From the NCBI GenBank assembly GCA_021827245.1, contig JAKAWN010000006.1, positions 1 through 46,643 of the forward strand: a stretch of 46,643 bases of DNA, given 5' to 3'. The notes under the pieces are model-generated. The model had not been told where the DNA came from and did not search any database. It was given only the letters and a program-made list of their open reading frames with translations. This stretch comes from Acidobacteriota bacterium (GTDB lineage: Bacteria; Acidobacteriota; Terriglobia; UBA7540). Positions 16,655 through 24,832 of the stretch are shown in pieces. The position numbers were made by a program, and so were the translations under genes. Each line of letters opens with the position of its first letter. The first letter of the stretch is position 1.

Positions 16655-16691
16655 GGGTGGCGCATACATCGCGGTCTTTGCGATGTGTACG
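16655..16691 (+). repeat. 37-bp palindromic dispersed repeat, copy 3
   Basis: Same GGGTGGCGCATACATCGCGG left half and GCGATGTGTACG right half as the two copies near 11 kb, with a variable loop. An extra inverted right arm (CGCACACATCG) directly precedes it. Confidence 0.8.
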
Positions 16692-17291
16692 ATTTGAGGT
16701 TGTAGCATGCCGCCATCCCTCGCCTGCTAACCACGGTTAAATTGTAATCTGATCTAACCGCGGGTTCTTCTCTGTGTCCTCTGTGACTCGTAAGCTTTCA
16801 TACAGAGCGCTCGGAGCCTCTCAGTGTCCTCTGTGTTGGATCTTTTCAGGCCACAGAGAGCACAGAGAAAACCAGAATCCTTCTGCGGCTGAAGCCGCTC
16901 AATCTTGCACGCTTCCAGCGGCGCCGGTAAACTCGCGCCCTTTCGCAAAAATCAAAGGCTTAGGCGCAAAACCAGTGCTGTGGCTTTCGCCTCTCCGGGG
17001 CTCCGATGAATTGTAACGCCAATTCAGTCCCACGGCTCACGCCGTGCGCTAAAATCTATCAGCCCTCCCGGCCTGCAGCGTCAAAGGCAGATGGCACAAA
17101 ATCGTTGCCGTGGTTCTGTGTCCTCAGTGAGTCAATAGGGTTCACGCAAAGTGCAAGAAGTTTCTCCGTGCCCTTCGTGTTGAGGCTTTCTCCGCAAAAT
17201 CTCTCCACGCCGCGCTGTCAGTGCTTACATATATAGGCTACATACCGGCCAGCCATGCTCAAATGGGACGCATGGGATTTTCGCAGCGCTT

Positions 17292-17333
17292 TTCATTCAA
17301 TTTTCTATCATATTGATAATACATAGGTTACAT
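17292..17333 (+). promoter_or_regulatory. Possible promoter region for the lpt operon
   Basis: An AT-rich stretch with TTGATAAT (-10-like, hexamer GATAAT at 17315-17320) and a weak TTCATT 17 bases upstream. It is followed by the second ATAGGTTACAT repeat. It would give a leader of about 150 nt. Evidence is limited to base composition and the -10-like hexamer. Confidence 0.25.
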
Positions 17334-17478
17334 GAATCTGCTGCCGTCAGAATACGCGCTGCCCGCGCAGAATTGTTCACCTCGCACACAGCGGGCAAAA
17401 TTTACCCTCCGGCCTTCTGCTGCGTCTTAGAACCAACCCCGGAATCGCGAGAGCCTACTTCCCCTCCGGGGGTTTAAA

Positions 17479-19851
17479 ATGACAATGAGGAGGGATGGAC
17501 GCGGAATTGTGAAGAACGGCATTCAACGACATGTCCGGGGCAAGCGCTGGATCAGTATCCTTGCTGTTGCAGGTTTGGTGATCACCGGCGGGATTGTTGT
17601 GGGAACCTACTGGCTGGGAAGAACAGCCCGGGAGAAGCCGCTGCCGAAGCCGCCGGAATTGCCCCGGAACGTCAACCAACAACTCTCCGGAGTCACCTTC
17701 ACTCGCTCCGATAAAGGTCGTCGGCTCTTTGTCATTCATGCCTCGCGCACGCTCGCGTTCAAACAGAGTGGCTCGATTGTGCTCAAAGATGTCTACGTTG
17801 AATTCTTTGGCCGCTCCGGAAAACGTTTCGACGTCCTCACGACTCCGGAAGGAGAATACGATCCCTCTACGGGCAATCTTTCAACTCCGGGTGACGTTGA
17901 ATTGGTGCTGAATGCATTGCCCGGCCAAATGCGCGAGCCCGACTCAAAGCCCGGCCTGCTACTGAATGAAACACGTGCTAGTGACAGCGCCGCACCGCAA
18001 CCCGTGTATATCAAGACTTCAAAAGTGACTTCTCACGAACATGGAACACTGCTCGAAAGCAGGACTCCGGTGCGCTTCCACCTGGGATCCCTGTCTGGTT
18101 CGGCCCGCGGGCTCGCGTATGGTACCGGAAAGAGCGAGATCGAACTCAAGCAGGATGTTGAGGCGGTTTTCCGGCCCGAGCAAGGCTCTCAGGTTGGCCC
18201 ACCCATTCAGCTTTCTGCCCGCCGTCTTCGCTATGCGGGACCTAGCGAAGGAGTAAAGCTCTGGGGCCCGGTCAGGGTCCGCCAGAGCAGTTACAACCTC
18301 ACGGCTGAAGAGGGCTCGATTTTGCTTGACGCTCAGAACCGGGTTGAGGGCATCCGGCTGGATGGCAACGCCCGTGCTTTCGACCGGACGCGTGGCAGCC
18401 AACTGAGTCTGCGATCCGACGTGCTGCGGGGCAATCTCAATCCTCTAACGAACCAACTGACCAGGCTGGTGGCAGCAGGCCATGTTCGTGCCGAATCGAA
18501 CCAGGGCAGCGCTCTTGCTAATGTCGATGCGCACGAGGTGACGTTGAATTTCGATCAGGCCACTCATGTTCCGGCCCACGGCGTTGCAATGGGAAATGTC
18601 CGCCTGACAATTGCCCAAGACGCACAGCGATCCCCTTCGGGATCAGAGACCTTGGGCGGAAAGATTTCGAAGGAAGAACTCACGAGTGAAGAGATCCGAT
18701 TTTCTTTTCGGCCCAAAGGAAAGAACCTCAAAGGAGCCGAAACTTCGGGACCCGGAACTCTGTTTCTGTATCCTGAAAACTCAAAGGCCGGCAAACGAAC
18801 GGTGACTGCAGCAAGATTCTTTATGGCCTTTGATTCCAACAGCCACCTCGAATCGCTTCGCGGAACAGGTGGAACCAAAATCGTTTTTGCTCCACCACCC
18901 AACTCTTCGCTGCAGGCGCCGGCGGTTTCAACCGCCAGGCAGGTGGTAGCAATCTTTGATCCAGTTACAGAGATGATCCAGTCTGTCGATCAGAGCGGGG
19001 ATTTCCATTTCCGCAAAGGTACACTGCAGGCGACCGGTGAGGAGGCCCGGGATTTGGCAGGCCAGCAGAAATTGATTCTCACCGGACATCCGAAGGTTTG
19101 GGATTCGACCACACGGGCAAAGGCTGACCGGATCGAAATCCTTCTCGCTTCGGATATTGCAGAGGGAATCGGTAGCGTGCATGCGATCCATACTGATCCT
19201 CGAAATCCATCATCGCTCCCTACGAACGTGGTCGCTGACCGGATGATTGCTGACCGCCGGAGCCAGGTCGTTCATTACGAAGGCCACGTACGCGCCTGGC
19301 GTGGAACCGACGTGGTGGAGTCATCGTCGCTCAACGTTTACAGGAATGAACGCCGGGTCAGCACGAATTCCAGAGTCATAACGTCTCACCTGCAGCCCGC
19401 GGCGTCCAAGGCAGGACCGGAAACGGGAAATCAGTCCGGTCCGAGTCCCCTGACTATCCGGGCGGATAGGCTTGATTACTTTGATGTTGGCCGGAGGGCT
19501 CGCTATTCCGGCCACGTGGTGCTGAACACGGGGGACACGAAGATCGAGGCTGACCGGCTGGACGTTTATTTTTCATCCGTCAATGAGCAAGCGGATGCTG
19601 AAGTCGAACGTGCCGTGGCCGAAGGACATGTGAAGATTGTGCAGCCCATGCGGTATGCTAAAGGTGAGAAGGCGGTCTATGATGCACGAACCGGCATGAT
19701 CGTCATGACTGGAGGACCGCCGACAGTTTATGACACGGAAAAGGGCTCGATGACGGGGCAACGATTGACTTTCAACATTCACAATGATAGGTTGCTCGTT
19801 GACGGAAGCGCCAAATCCCCTGCGGTTTCCAAACACCGTGTCGCCCAGTGA
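17479..19851 (+). CDS. Fused LptC/LptA-type lipopolysaccharide transport protein
   Basis: A 790-aa envelope protein expected to carry LPS from the inner-membrane LptBFG complex across the periplasm. One N-terminal transmembrane helix (about residues 24-46) anchors it. An LptC-like domain follows (about 65-190, with GRRLFVIHASRTLAFKQSG and VYVEFFGRSGKRFDVLTTPEGEYDP). Several OstA/LptA-like beta-jellyroll units come next: about 200-310, about 320-470, about 575-640 (VVADRMIADRRSQVVHYEGH) and about 655-780 (IRADRLDYFDVGRRARYSGH, then GHVKIVQPMRYAKGEKAVYD). E. coli encodes LptC and LptA separately at about 190 aa each. ATG 17479 has GGGGG 8 nt upstream. lptB starts 6 nt after the stop. Confidence 0.88.
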   Translation: MTMRRDGRGIVKNGIQRHVRGKRWISILAVAGLVITGGIVVGTYWLGRTAREKPLPKPPELPRNVNQQLSGVTFTRSDKGRRLFVIHASRTLAFKQSGSIVLKDVYVEFFGRSGKRFDVLTTPEGEYDPSTGNLSTPGDVELVLNALPGQMREPDSKPGLLLNETRASDSAAPQPVYIKTSKVTSHEHGTLLESRTPVRFHLGSLSGSARGLAYGTGKSEIELKQDVEAVFRPEQGSQVGPPIQLSARRLRYAGPSEGVKLWGPVRVRQSSYNLTAEEGSILLDAQNRVEGIRLDGNARAFDRTRGSQLSLRSDVLRGNLNPLTNQLTRLVAAGHVRAESNQGSALANVDAHEVTLNFDQATHVPAHGVAMGNVRLTIAQDAQRSPSGSETLGGKISKEELTSEEIRFSFRPKGKNLKGAETSGPGTLFLYPENSKAGKRTVTAARFFMAFDSNSHLESLRGTGGTKIVFAPPPNSSLQAPAVSTARQVVAIFDPVTEMIQSVDQSGDFHFRKGTLQATGEEARDLAGQQKLILTGHPKVWDSTTRAKADRIEILLASDIAEGIGSVHAIHTDPRNPSSLPTNVVADRMIADRRSQVVHYEGHVRAWRGTDVVESSSLNVYRNERRVSTNSRVITSHLQPAASKAGPETGNQSGPSPLTIRADRLDYFDVGRRARYSGHVVLNTGDTKIEADRLDVYFSSVNEQADAEVERAVAEGHVKIVQPMRYAKGEKAVYDARTGMIVMTGGPPTVYDTEKGSMTGQRLTFNIHNDRLLVDGSAKSPAVSKHRVAQ

Positions 19852-19857
19852 GCGACG

Positions 19858-20586
19858 ATGCAAACTCTCTCCACCGTAGACCTGACGAAAGCATACAAGG
19901 GCCGGAAGGTGGTTGATAACATCAGTCTCACGATTGCTCAGGGCGAGGTTGTCGGACTGCTTGGCCCGAACGGTGCGGGCAAAACTACGACGTTCTACAT
20001 TATTGTCGGCCTCGCCAACCCCGACTCGGGCCAGGTTGTCCTTGACGAGACGGATATCACTACGTATCCGATGTATTTGAGGGCCAGGAGCGGGATCAGC
20101 TACCTGCCGCAGGAACCTTCGATCTTTCGCAAGCTGACAGTGGAAGAGAATATCCTCGCGGTTCTTGAAACGCTTCCTCTAACCTCACATCAAAGGCGCG
20201 AACGCCTGGAAGAATTGCTTGAAGAGTTAGGATTGCAGCAAGTCAGGCGCAGTCACGGATACCTGCTTTCTGGTGGCGAAAGACGCCGCGTGGAAATTGC
20301 ACGTTCCCTCGTTATCTCCCCATCGTTTATACTTCTTGATGAGCCCTTTTCTGGAATTGATCCTTTGACCGTCCTAGACATCCAGGACATCATCGTTCGG
20401 TTAAAGGAAAGCGGTATTGGGGTTTTGGTTACAGATCATAACGTGCGCGAGACCCTTCGCGTGACGGACCGGGCCTATATTATCAATAACGGGCGAATTT
20501 TCCGTACTGGGTCTCCGGAAGAGCTTGGAAACGATGCAGAAGTTAAGAGAATCTATCTCGGTGATAACTTTAAGCTGGTAGTCTGA
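19858..20586 (+). CDS. lptB: LPS export ABC transporter ATPase LptB
   Basis: The ATPase that powers LPS extraction from the inner membrane. The 242-aa protein has Walker [19 protein letters not shown]-loop region [20 protein letters not shown], signature [15 protein letters not shown], Walker [17 protein letters not shown] and the H-loop [20 protein letters not shown]. The [12 protein letters not shown] segment and DHNVRETL are typical of LptB. It lies directly behind the LptC/A fusion and its stop overlaps the rpoN start (TGATG), so the genes are coupled. LptF, LptG and LptD are not in this window. Confidence 0.97.
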   Translation: MQTLSTVDLTKAYKGRKVVDNISLTIAQGEVVGLLGPNGAGKTTTFYIIVGLANPDSGQVVLDETDITTYPMYLRARSGISYLPQEPSIFRKLTVEENILAVLETLPLTSHQRRERLEELLEELGLQQVRRSHGYLLSGGERRRVEIARSLVISPSFILLDEPFSGIDPLTVLDIQDIIVRLKESGIGVLVTDHNVRETLRVTDRAYIINNGRIFRTGSPEELGNDAEVKRIYLGDNFKLVV

Positions 20587-22040
20587 TGGGTGGCACTCAA
20601 CCAAGAATCGGCCTGAACCTTAAGGTAGCGCAGAAGCAGATTCTGACGCCAGGCCTCGTCCAGATGGTCAGCGTTCTGGCGCTGAACAAGCTGGAGCTGC
20701 GCGAGATGATTAATGAGGAAATGGTTGCCAATCCTGTCCTCGAAGAAGTCCCGGAGGATGTGCCCACGATTGACGAGGTCGCTCAAAAGGTTGAGACGAA
20801 CGGAACCGGAGAGCTTCTCCCTGCTGGCGACCAAGCCGAGAACGGAAAGCGCGATTCATTTGAAGAGATTGATTTTGGGTCTTTCTTCCGGGATTACCTC
20901 GACCCTGGATTCAAAGCGCCCGCCGGCGAAGTTTACGAGAAGACATCCTTCGAGAATTTCCTTTCTCAACCGTCATCCCTAACCGACCATTTGGAGTGGC
21001 AACTAAGCATGTCCAGGTGTTCGGATACTGTGGGTGCCGCAGCCGAATCGATTATCGGAAACCTGAACGAGGATGGTTATTTGACCGCGACTGTCGAAGA
21101 AATCGCAAGAACGGGGGGACATGAACAGGGCGATGTTGAGGCCGCCCTGACGCTGGTCCAGGAGTTTGACCCTCTCGGTGTCGCCGCGAGGGATGTGCGT
21201 GAATGTCTTTTGCTTCAACTCCGCGCACTGGCCCCGGACAACACGCTTGCAATACAGATTGTTTCCGACCACCTGAAATTGCTGCAGAACAACCACTATC
21301 GGGAAATTGGCCGCGCTCTCGACCGTCCCGTTCCGGCGGTCGAGAGGGCCGTTGAGATAATTCGCAAGTTGGATCCGCGGCCGGGTCAGCGCTACAACAA
21401 GACACAGCCTCAACTGATCGAGCCAGACGTCTACATTGTGAAAACGAGTAACGGCTATGAAGTACGCCTGAATGAAGACGGAATGCCACAGTTGCGCCTG
21501 AGCCAGCACTACCGGCGCCTGCTCTCGGATGGGGCTGCGACACGCGAAGTGCGGAGCTACGTCAAAGAACGCTGCAATTCCGCTCTGCAACTCATCAAGA
21601 ACATCGAGCAGCGCAAGCACACGATTGTCCGGGTGTGTGAGTCGATTATCCGCCGCCAGGGGGAATTTCTTGATAAGGGAATCGACTTTCTGCGGCCGAT
21701 GATGATCAAAGAGGTGGCGGAAGAAGTCGGCGTTCACCCTTCCACGGTCAGCCGTGCCGTCGCCAACAAATATTCTCACACGCCGCAAGGAATTTATGAG
21801 CTTCGCTATTTCTTTTCTGAATCTGTGCAGGGGCCTCAGGGAGGGAACACGTCGCTGATCCGCTTGAAACGGATTGTGAAAAAGATGATCGAAGAAGAAG
21901 ACGCTGCCCACCCTCTCACCGACGAGCGCATTATGCGCCACTTGCATGAACAAGGTTTCAATGTAACCCGACGTACAGTCGCGAAATACCGTGAAGATAT
22001 GAAAATCCCCAGCACGCACCAGAGGCGGGTGAAGGGATGA
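20586..22040 (+). CDS. rpoN: RNA polymerase sigma-54 factor
   Basis: Directs RNA polymerase to -24/-12 promoters that need an enhancer-binding activator. The 484-aa protein has the three regions. Region I is glutamine-rich (LKVAQKQILTPGLVQMVSVLALNKLELREMI). An acidic linker follows. The core-binding domain contains LDPRPGQRYNKTQPQLIEPDVYI. The DNA-binding part has MIKEVAEEVGVHPSTVSRAVANKY and the RpoN box TRRTVAKYREDMKIP. The order lptA-lptB-rpoN-hpf-rapZ matches proteobacterial operons. Two sigma-54 activators are encoded 18-20 kb downstream in the same window. Confidence 0.97.
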   Translation: MGGTQPRIGLNLKVAQKQILTPGLVQMVSVLALNKLELREMINEEMVANPVLEEVPEDVPTIDEVAQKVETNGTGELLPAGDQAENGKRDSFEEIDFGSFFRDYLDPGFKAPAGEVYEKTSFENFLSQPSSLTDHLEWQLSMSRCSDTVGAAAESIIGNLNEDGYLTATVEEIARTGGHEQGDVEAALTLVQEFDPLGVAARDVRECLLLQLRALAPDNTLAIQIVSDHLKLLQNNHYREIGRALDRPVPAVERAVEIIRKLDPRPGQRYNKTQPQLIEPDVYIVKTSNGYEVRLNEDGMPQLRLSQHYRRLLSDGAATREVRSYVKERCNSALQLIKNIEQRKHTIVRVCESIIRRQGEFLDKGIDFLRPMMIKEVAEEVGVHPSTVSRAVANKYSHTPQGIYELRYFFSESVQGPQGGNTSLIRLKRIVKKMIEEEDAAHPLTDERIMRHLHEQGFNVTRRTVAKYREDMKIPSTHQRRVKG

Positions 22041-22090
22041 ACGCTCGTACTGCATCGCCCACTCGCCAGACGGTTCAAGGAGGTGCTGTT

Positions 22091-22627
22091 ATGGATGTTG
22101 ATTTCACAGGACGCCAGGTGGATGTCACGCCCGGGCTGCGCCGATATACACATGCGCGTCTGCGAAAGTTGGACCGGCTTCTTCCGGGAAATCCCAAGCT
22201 GCACGTTATCCTGACGGCGGAAAAGCACCGCTGTCTGGCCGAAATCACTACAACCTTTCCGGATCAGACACTTGTCAGTGTCATGGAAGCAACAGACCAT
22301 CGGAGCGCCATCAAAGGTGCCCTCGACAAGCTGGAACGCCAGGCTGTGCGGCGCCTGGAGCGCAGGAGGACCAAGAAGCGCCGGCCTAAACCCACAACGA
22401 ATATTCTGCTGAACGTCTTGCAGAGCAGCCGGGTGGATCACGAAGAACGGCTGGCGGTTGAAACGGAGCGGATTCCTGTGAAGCCCATGACCATTGAAGA
22501 GGCCATCCAGTCTCTGGAGAAGGTCAAGAGTGGAGTGGTCGTTTTTCGTAACGCCGAAAGTGAGCGAGTGAACGTTGTTTACCAGCGGCACGATGGGAAA
22601 TTCGGCTTAATAGAACCCGAACCATAA
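22091..22627 (+). CDS. hpf: Ribosome hibernation promoting factor, long form
   Basis: Binds the 30S subunit in stationary phase and dimerises ribosomes into inactive 100S particles. The start is fixed by a near-perfect AAGGAGGTG 7 nt before ATG 22091. The frame opens earlier at 22037 but without such a site. The N-terminal S30AE domain (residues 1-100) has MDVDFTGRQVDVTPGLRRYT and ARLRKLDRLL. The C-terminal domain (about 120-178) contains KPMTIEEAIQSLEKVKSGVVVF and ERVNVVYQRHDGKFGLIEP, which identifies the long form that can dimerise by itself. The predicted 178-aa length agrees. The ptsN gene that often follows in proteobacteria is missing. Confidence 0.95.
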   Translation: MDVDFTGRQVDVTPGLRRYTHARLRKLDRLLPGNPKLHVILTAEKHRCLAEITTTFPDQTLVSVMEATDHRSAIKGALDKLERQAVRRLERRRTKKRRPKPTTNILLNVLQSSRVDHEERLAVETERIPVKPMTIEEAIQSLEKVKSGVVVFRNAESERVNVVYQRHDGKFGLIEPEP

Positions 22628-22751
22628 GACCCGGAATAATCGAACAATCATGAACGGCCGGACCGACTGGAGTCTGGTTCGCGGTTTTATGCGTCCCGAG
22701 TTTTCCATTGGATTTGCTCAGCGCCATGAGTGCGCGATGAGAAGGACCCCG

Positions 22752-23630
22752 ATGAGGACCGCAATCCGCCGATTTGTTGTCATCACGGGCCTCAGTGGCT
22801 CGGGCAAAGGCTCTGCGCTGAAGGCGTTTGAAGATCTGGGTTACTACTGTGTTGACAACCTTCCGGTCGGCCTCATCCCGAAATTCGCGGACATGTGCAG
22901 TGCGCCCGGAAGTCATATCCCGCGTTCAGCCGTGGTGGTTGATATTCGCGAGGGCGAAGCCCTGAGCCAGCTTCCGGTGGCATATCAACGTTTGGGCCGT
23001 GATGGCCTGAAGGTGTCGCTGGTTTTCCTTGAGGCCACCGACGAAGCCCTGATCCAGAGGTTCGAAGAAACCCGCCGACCGCACCCTCTGGGCCGCAATT
23101 TGCCGGTTCGTGAAGGCATTCGCCTTGAGCGGTCCCTTCTAAAGCCAATGCGCCAGCTTGCCGACGCGGTCATTGACACCAGCGGGATGAACGTCCACGA
23201 GCTTCGCCAGTTGATCCAGGATCGGTTTGGAGGCCGGCAGCGCAAAACGATGCTGATTTCCATCCTGTCGTTCGGTTTTAAGCACGGGATTCCGCACGAC
23301 GCCGACCTGGTTTTCGACGTTCGGTTTCTCCCAAATCCGAACTATGTGTCCGACCTCCGAGATAAGTCCGGACGTGATCCCGAAGTCAAACAATTCATAG
23401 ATTCACACACTCACACCAGAGAATTTATGAATCGTCTGACTGACCTTCTTCTGTTTCTGCTGCCGCAGTATGTACGCGAGGGCAAGAGCTATCTGACGAT
23501 CGCGATCGGCTGTACCGGAGGGCGCCATCGGTCTGTGGCACTTGCTGAGCACATTGGCGACATCCTGGAAGAGGAAGGCTACAAGATTAAGGTCGCACAC
23601 CGCGATCTTCGGAAGAACCACGCCGCGTGA
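22752..23630 (+). CDS. rapZ: RNase adapter protein RapZ (P-loop)
   Basis: In E. coli RapZ senses glucosamine-6-phosphate and presents the small RNA GlmZ to RNase E; in other bacteria it binds nucleotides with unclear targets. The protein has the Walker A VVITGLSGSGKGSALKAFED, CVDNLPVGLIPKF, the Walker B-like RSAVVVDIREGE, and the conserved C-terminal domain with SFGFKHGIPHDADLVFDVRFLPNP, GRDPEVKQFI and IGCTGGRHRSVALAE. ATG 22752 (GAAGGA 5 nt upstream) gives 292 aa, close to the E. coli length. The frame opens at 22650, but those first residues are not family-like. Confidence 0.94.
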   Translation: MRTAIRRFVVITGLSGSGKGSALKAFEDLGYYCVDNLPVGLIPKFADMCSAPGSHIPRSAVVVDIREGEALSQLPVAYQRLGRDGLKVSLVFLEATDEALIQRFEETRRPHPLGRNLPVREGIRLERSLLKPMRQLADAVIDTSGMNVHELRQLIQDRFGGRQRKTMLISILSFGFKHGIPHDADLVFDVRFLPNPNYVSDLRDKSGRDPEVKQFIDSHTHTREFMNRLTDLLLFLLPQYVREGKSYLTIAIGCTGGRHRSVALAEHIGDILEEEGYKIKVAHRDLRKNHAA

Positions 23631-23691
23631 ATCCAGCAGGCTGGCGAAAAGCAGGACGCTTGATGGCAAGAAAACCTGAGGAAAATCTAAG

Positions 23692-24645
23692 GTGGCAAAC
23701 TTCCTAGCTGTCGACATTGGGGGGACTCACTTTCGCGTGAGTCTGTTCGATGCCGAAGGTCACCGTCTTCTTCTCTCGGAGGGCGACACGGAACCCTCCG
23801 GGGGACGTGACTGGATGCTCAACGGGATTTGCGACCGCGCGCAGGCGCTGAGATCAAGATCCGACGGTCCAATCAAAGCATGTGGAATCAGTTTCGGCGG
23901 GCCGGTGGACTTCAGGCATCAGCGGGTCAGTTCGATGCACGTTTCGGGCTGGGAAGATTTTGAGTTGGCAAGGTGGGTGGAGAATAAACTCGGTATCAAG
24001 TGCCGTGTGGACAATGACGCCAATGCCGGGGCCCTGGGTGAGTTCCGTTACGGAGCCGGACGCGGAGCCGAATCTGTTCTTTATCTCACCATCAGTACGG
24101 GCATCGGGGGCGGAATCCTGTACCGTGGTGAGGCGATGCGCGGCAAAGACTCCATGGCGGGTGAACTGGGCCACATCCAGGTTTCTGATGCGGGCGCGCT
24201 TTGTTCCTGCGGTGGACGGGGATGCCTTGAAACGATCTGCTCTGGGACGGCGATCGGTCTCAGGGGACGCGGGCTGGCGCGCAGAAAGCCAGAGGCCATG
24301 CCGAGAACCCTCGAACTGTCCTCCGGCGATCCTGAGCGGATCACAGCAGAAGCTGTATTCCGTGCCGCCGGAGAAGGAGAAGCCGGGGCAATGTTCATTG
24401 TCCGCGAGGCGGCCCGTGCACTTGCGCGAGTGCTTCTGGCCGCCATCCGCATATTAAATCCCGATAAGATCATACTTGGAGGCGGTGTGGCACTTTCAGG
24501 GAGAATCCTATTGGATCCTGTGCACGAATTCCTGGATGAATTCTCTGCTCCGCTGCTTGAGCATTCAACCAGCATTGTTCAGGCAGAATTGGGCAAATAT
24601 TCGCCGTTATACGGCGCTGCAGCCATGGCCATCGAATTGGCCTGA
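23692..24645 (+). CDS. ROK-family sugar kinase (glucokinase-like)
   Basis: A 317-aa ROK protein that probably phosphorylates glucose or an amino sugar. It has the N-terminal ATP site FLAVDIGGTHFRVSLFD, ACGISFGGPVD, the catalytic region CRVDNDANAGALGEFRYGAG, and STGIGGGILYRGE. The ROK zinc site is complete (ELGHIQVSDAGALCSCGGRG, then CLE). There is no N-terminal helix-turn-helix, so it is an enzyme and not a ROK repressor. The start is GTG 23692. It follows rapZ by 61 nt and may be cotranscribed, which would be consistent with a link to amino-sugar metabolism. Which sugar it uses cannot be told from sequence. Confidence 0.9.
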   Translation: MANFLAVDIGGTHFRVSLFDAEGHRLLLSEGDTEPSGGRDWMLNGICDRAQALRSRSDGPIKACGISFGGPVDFRHQRVSSMHVSGWEDFELARWVENKLGIKCRVDNDANAGALGEFRYGAGRGAESVLYLTISTGIGGGILYRGEAMRGKDSMAGELGHIQVSDAGALCSCGGRGCLETICSGTAIGLRGRGLARRKPEAMPRTLELSSGDPERITAEAVFRAAGEGEAGAMFIVREAARALARVLLAAIRILNPDKIILGGGVALSGRILLDPVHEFLDEFSAPLLEHSTSIVQAELGKYSPLYGAAAMAIELA

Positions 24646-24691
24646 ACAACCCCCGGACTTCGCGCGGGATGGGTTCGCAATAAGACTCCTG

Positions 24692-24720
24692 TTTTCAATA
24701 GATTGCTAATGTGGTAAAGT
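24692..24720 (+). promoter_or_regulatory. Candidate promoter for the msbA-yicC-gmk run
   Basis: TTTTCA and TAAAGT are 17 bases apart in a local AT-rich stretch, about 110 nt before the ABC transporter gene. No terminator is visible between the ROK gene and this point. Confidence 0.3.
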
Positions 24721-24832
24721 AAAGATTCGGGAACCCATGCGTGGGACGGCAGCTTGACTTCGCATGGGGTGAAGATTAACATTTAACATTTCCACGCCCG
24801 GCGGGCTCTCCAGCCTGTGGGTAGGACGCCGG

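Larger units (their letters stand above)
16581..17478. other. Gene-free repeat-rich region, 898 bp
   Basis: No supported gene. From 16643 it holds an inverted repeat arm (CGCACACATCG) joined to the third copy of the 37-bp palindromic repeat. Four or more variants of CTCTGTGTCCTCTGTG follow (near 16770, 16822, 17117 and 17167), one of them paired with an inverted version at 16852-16870 (CACAGAGAGCACAGAGAA). From about 17228 the sequence becomes AT-rich, with two ATAGG(C/T)TACAT direct repeats (17233-17243 and 17323-17333), and probably holds the lptC/A promoter. Confidence 0.7.

Noticed and set aside
21003..22055. 350-codon frame antisense to rpoN
   Set aside because: Fully covered by the clear sigma-54 gene; no family features.
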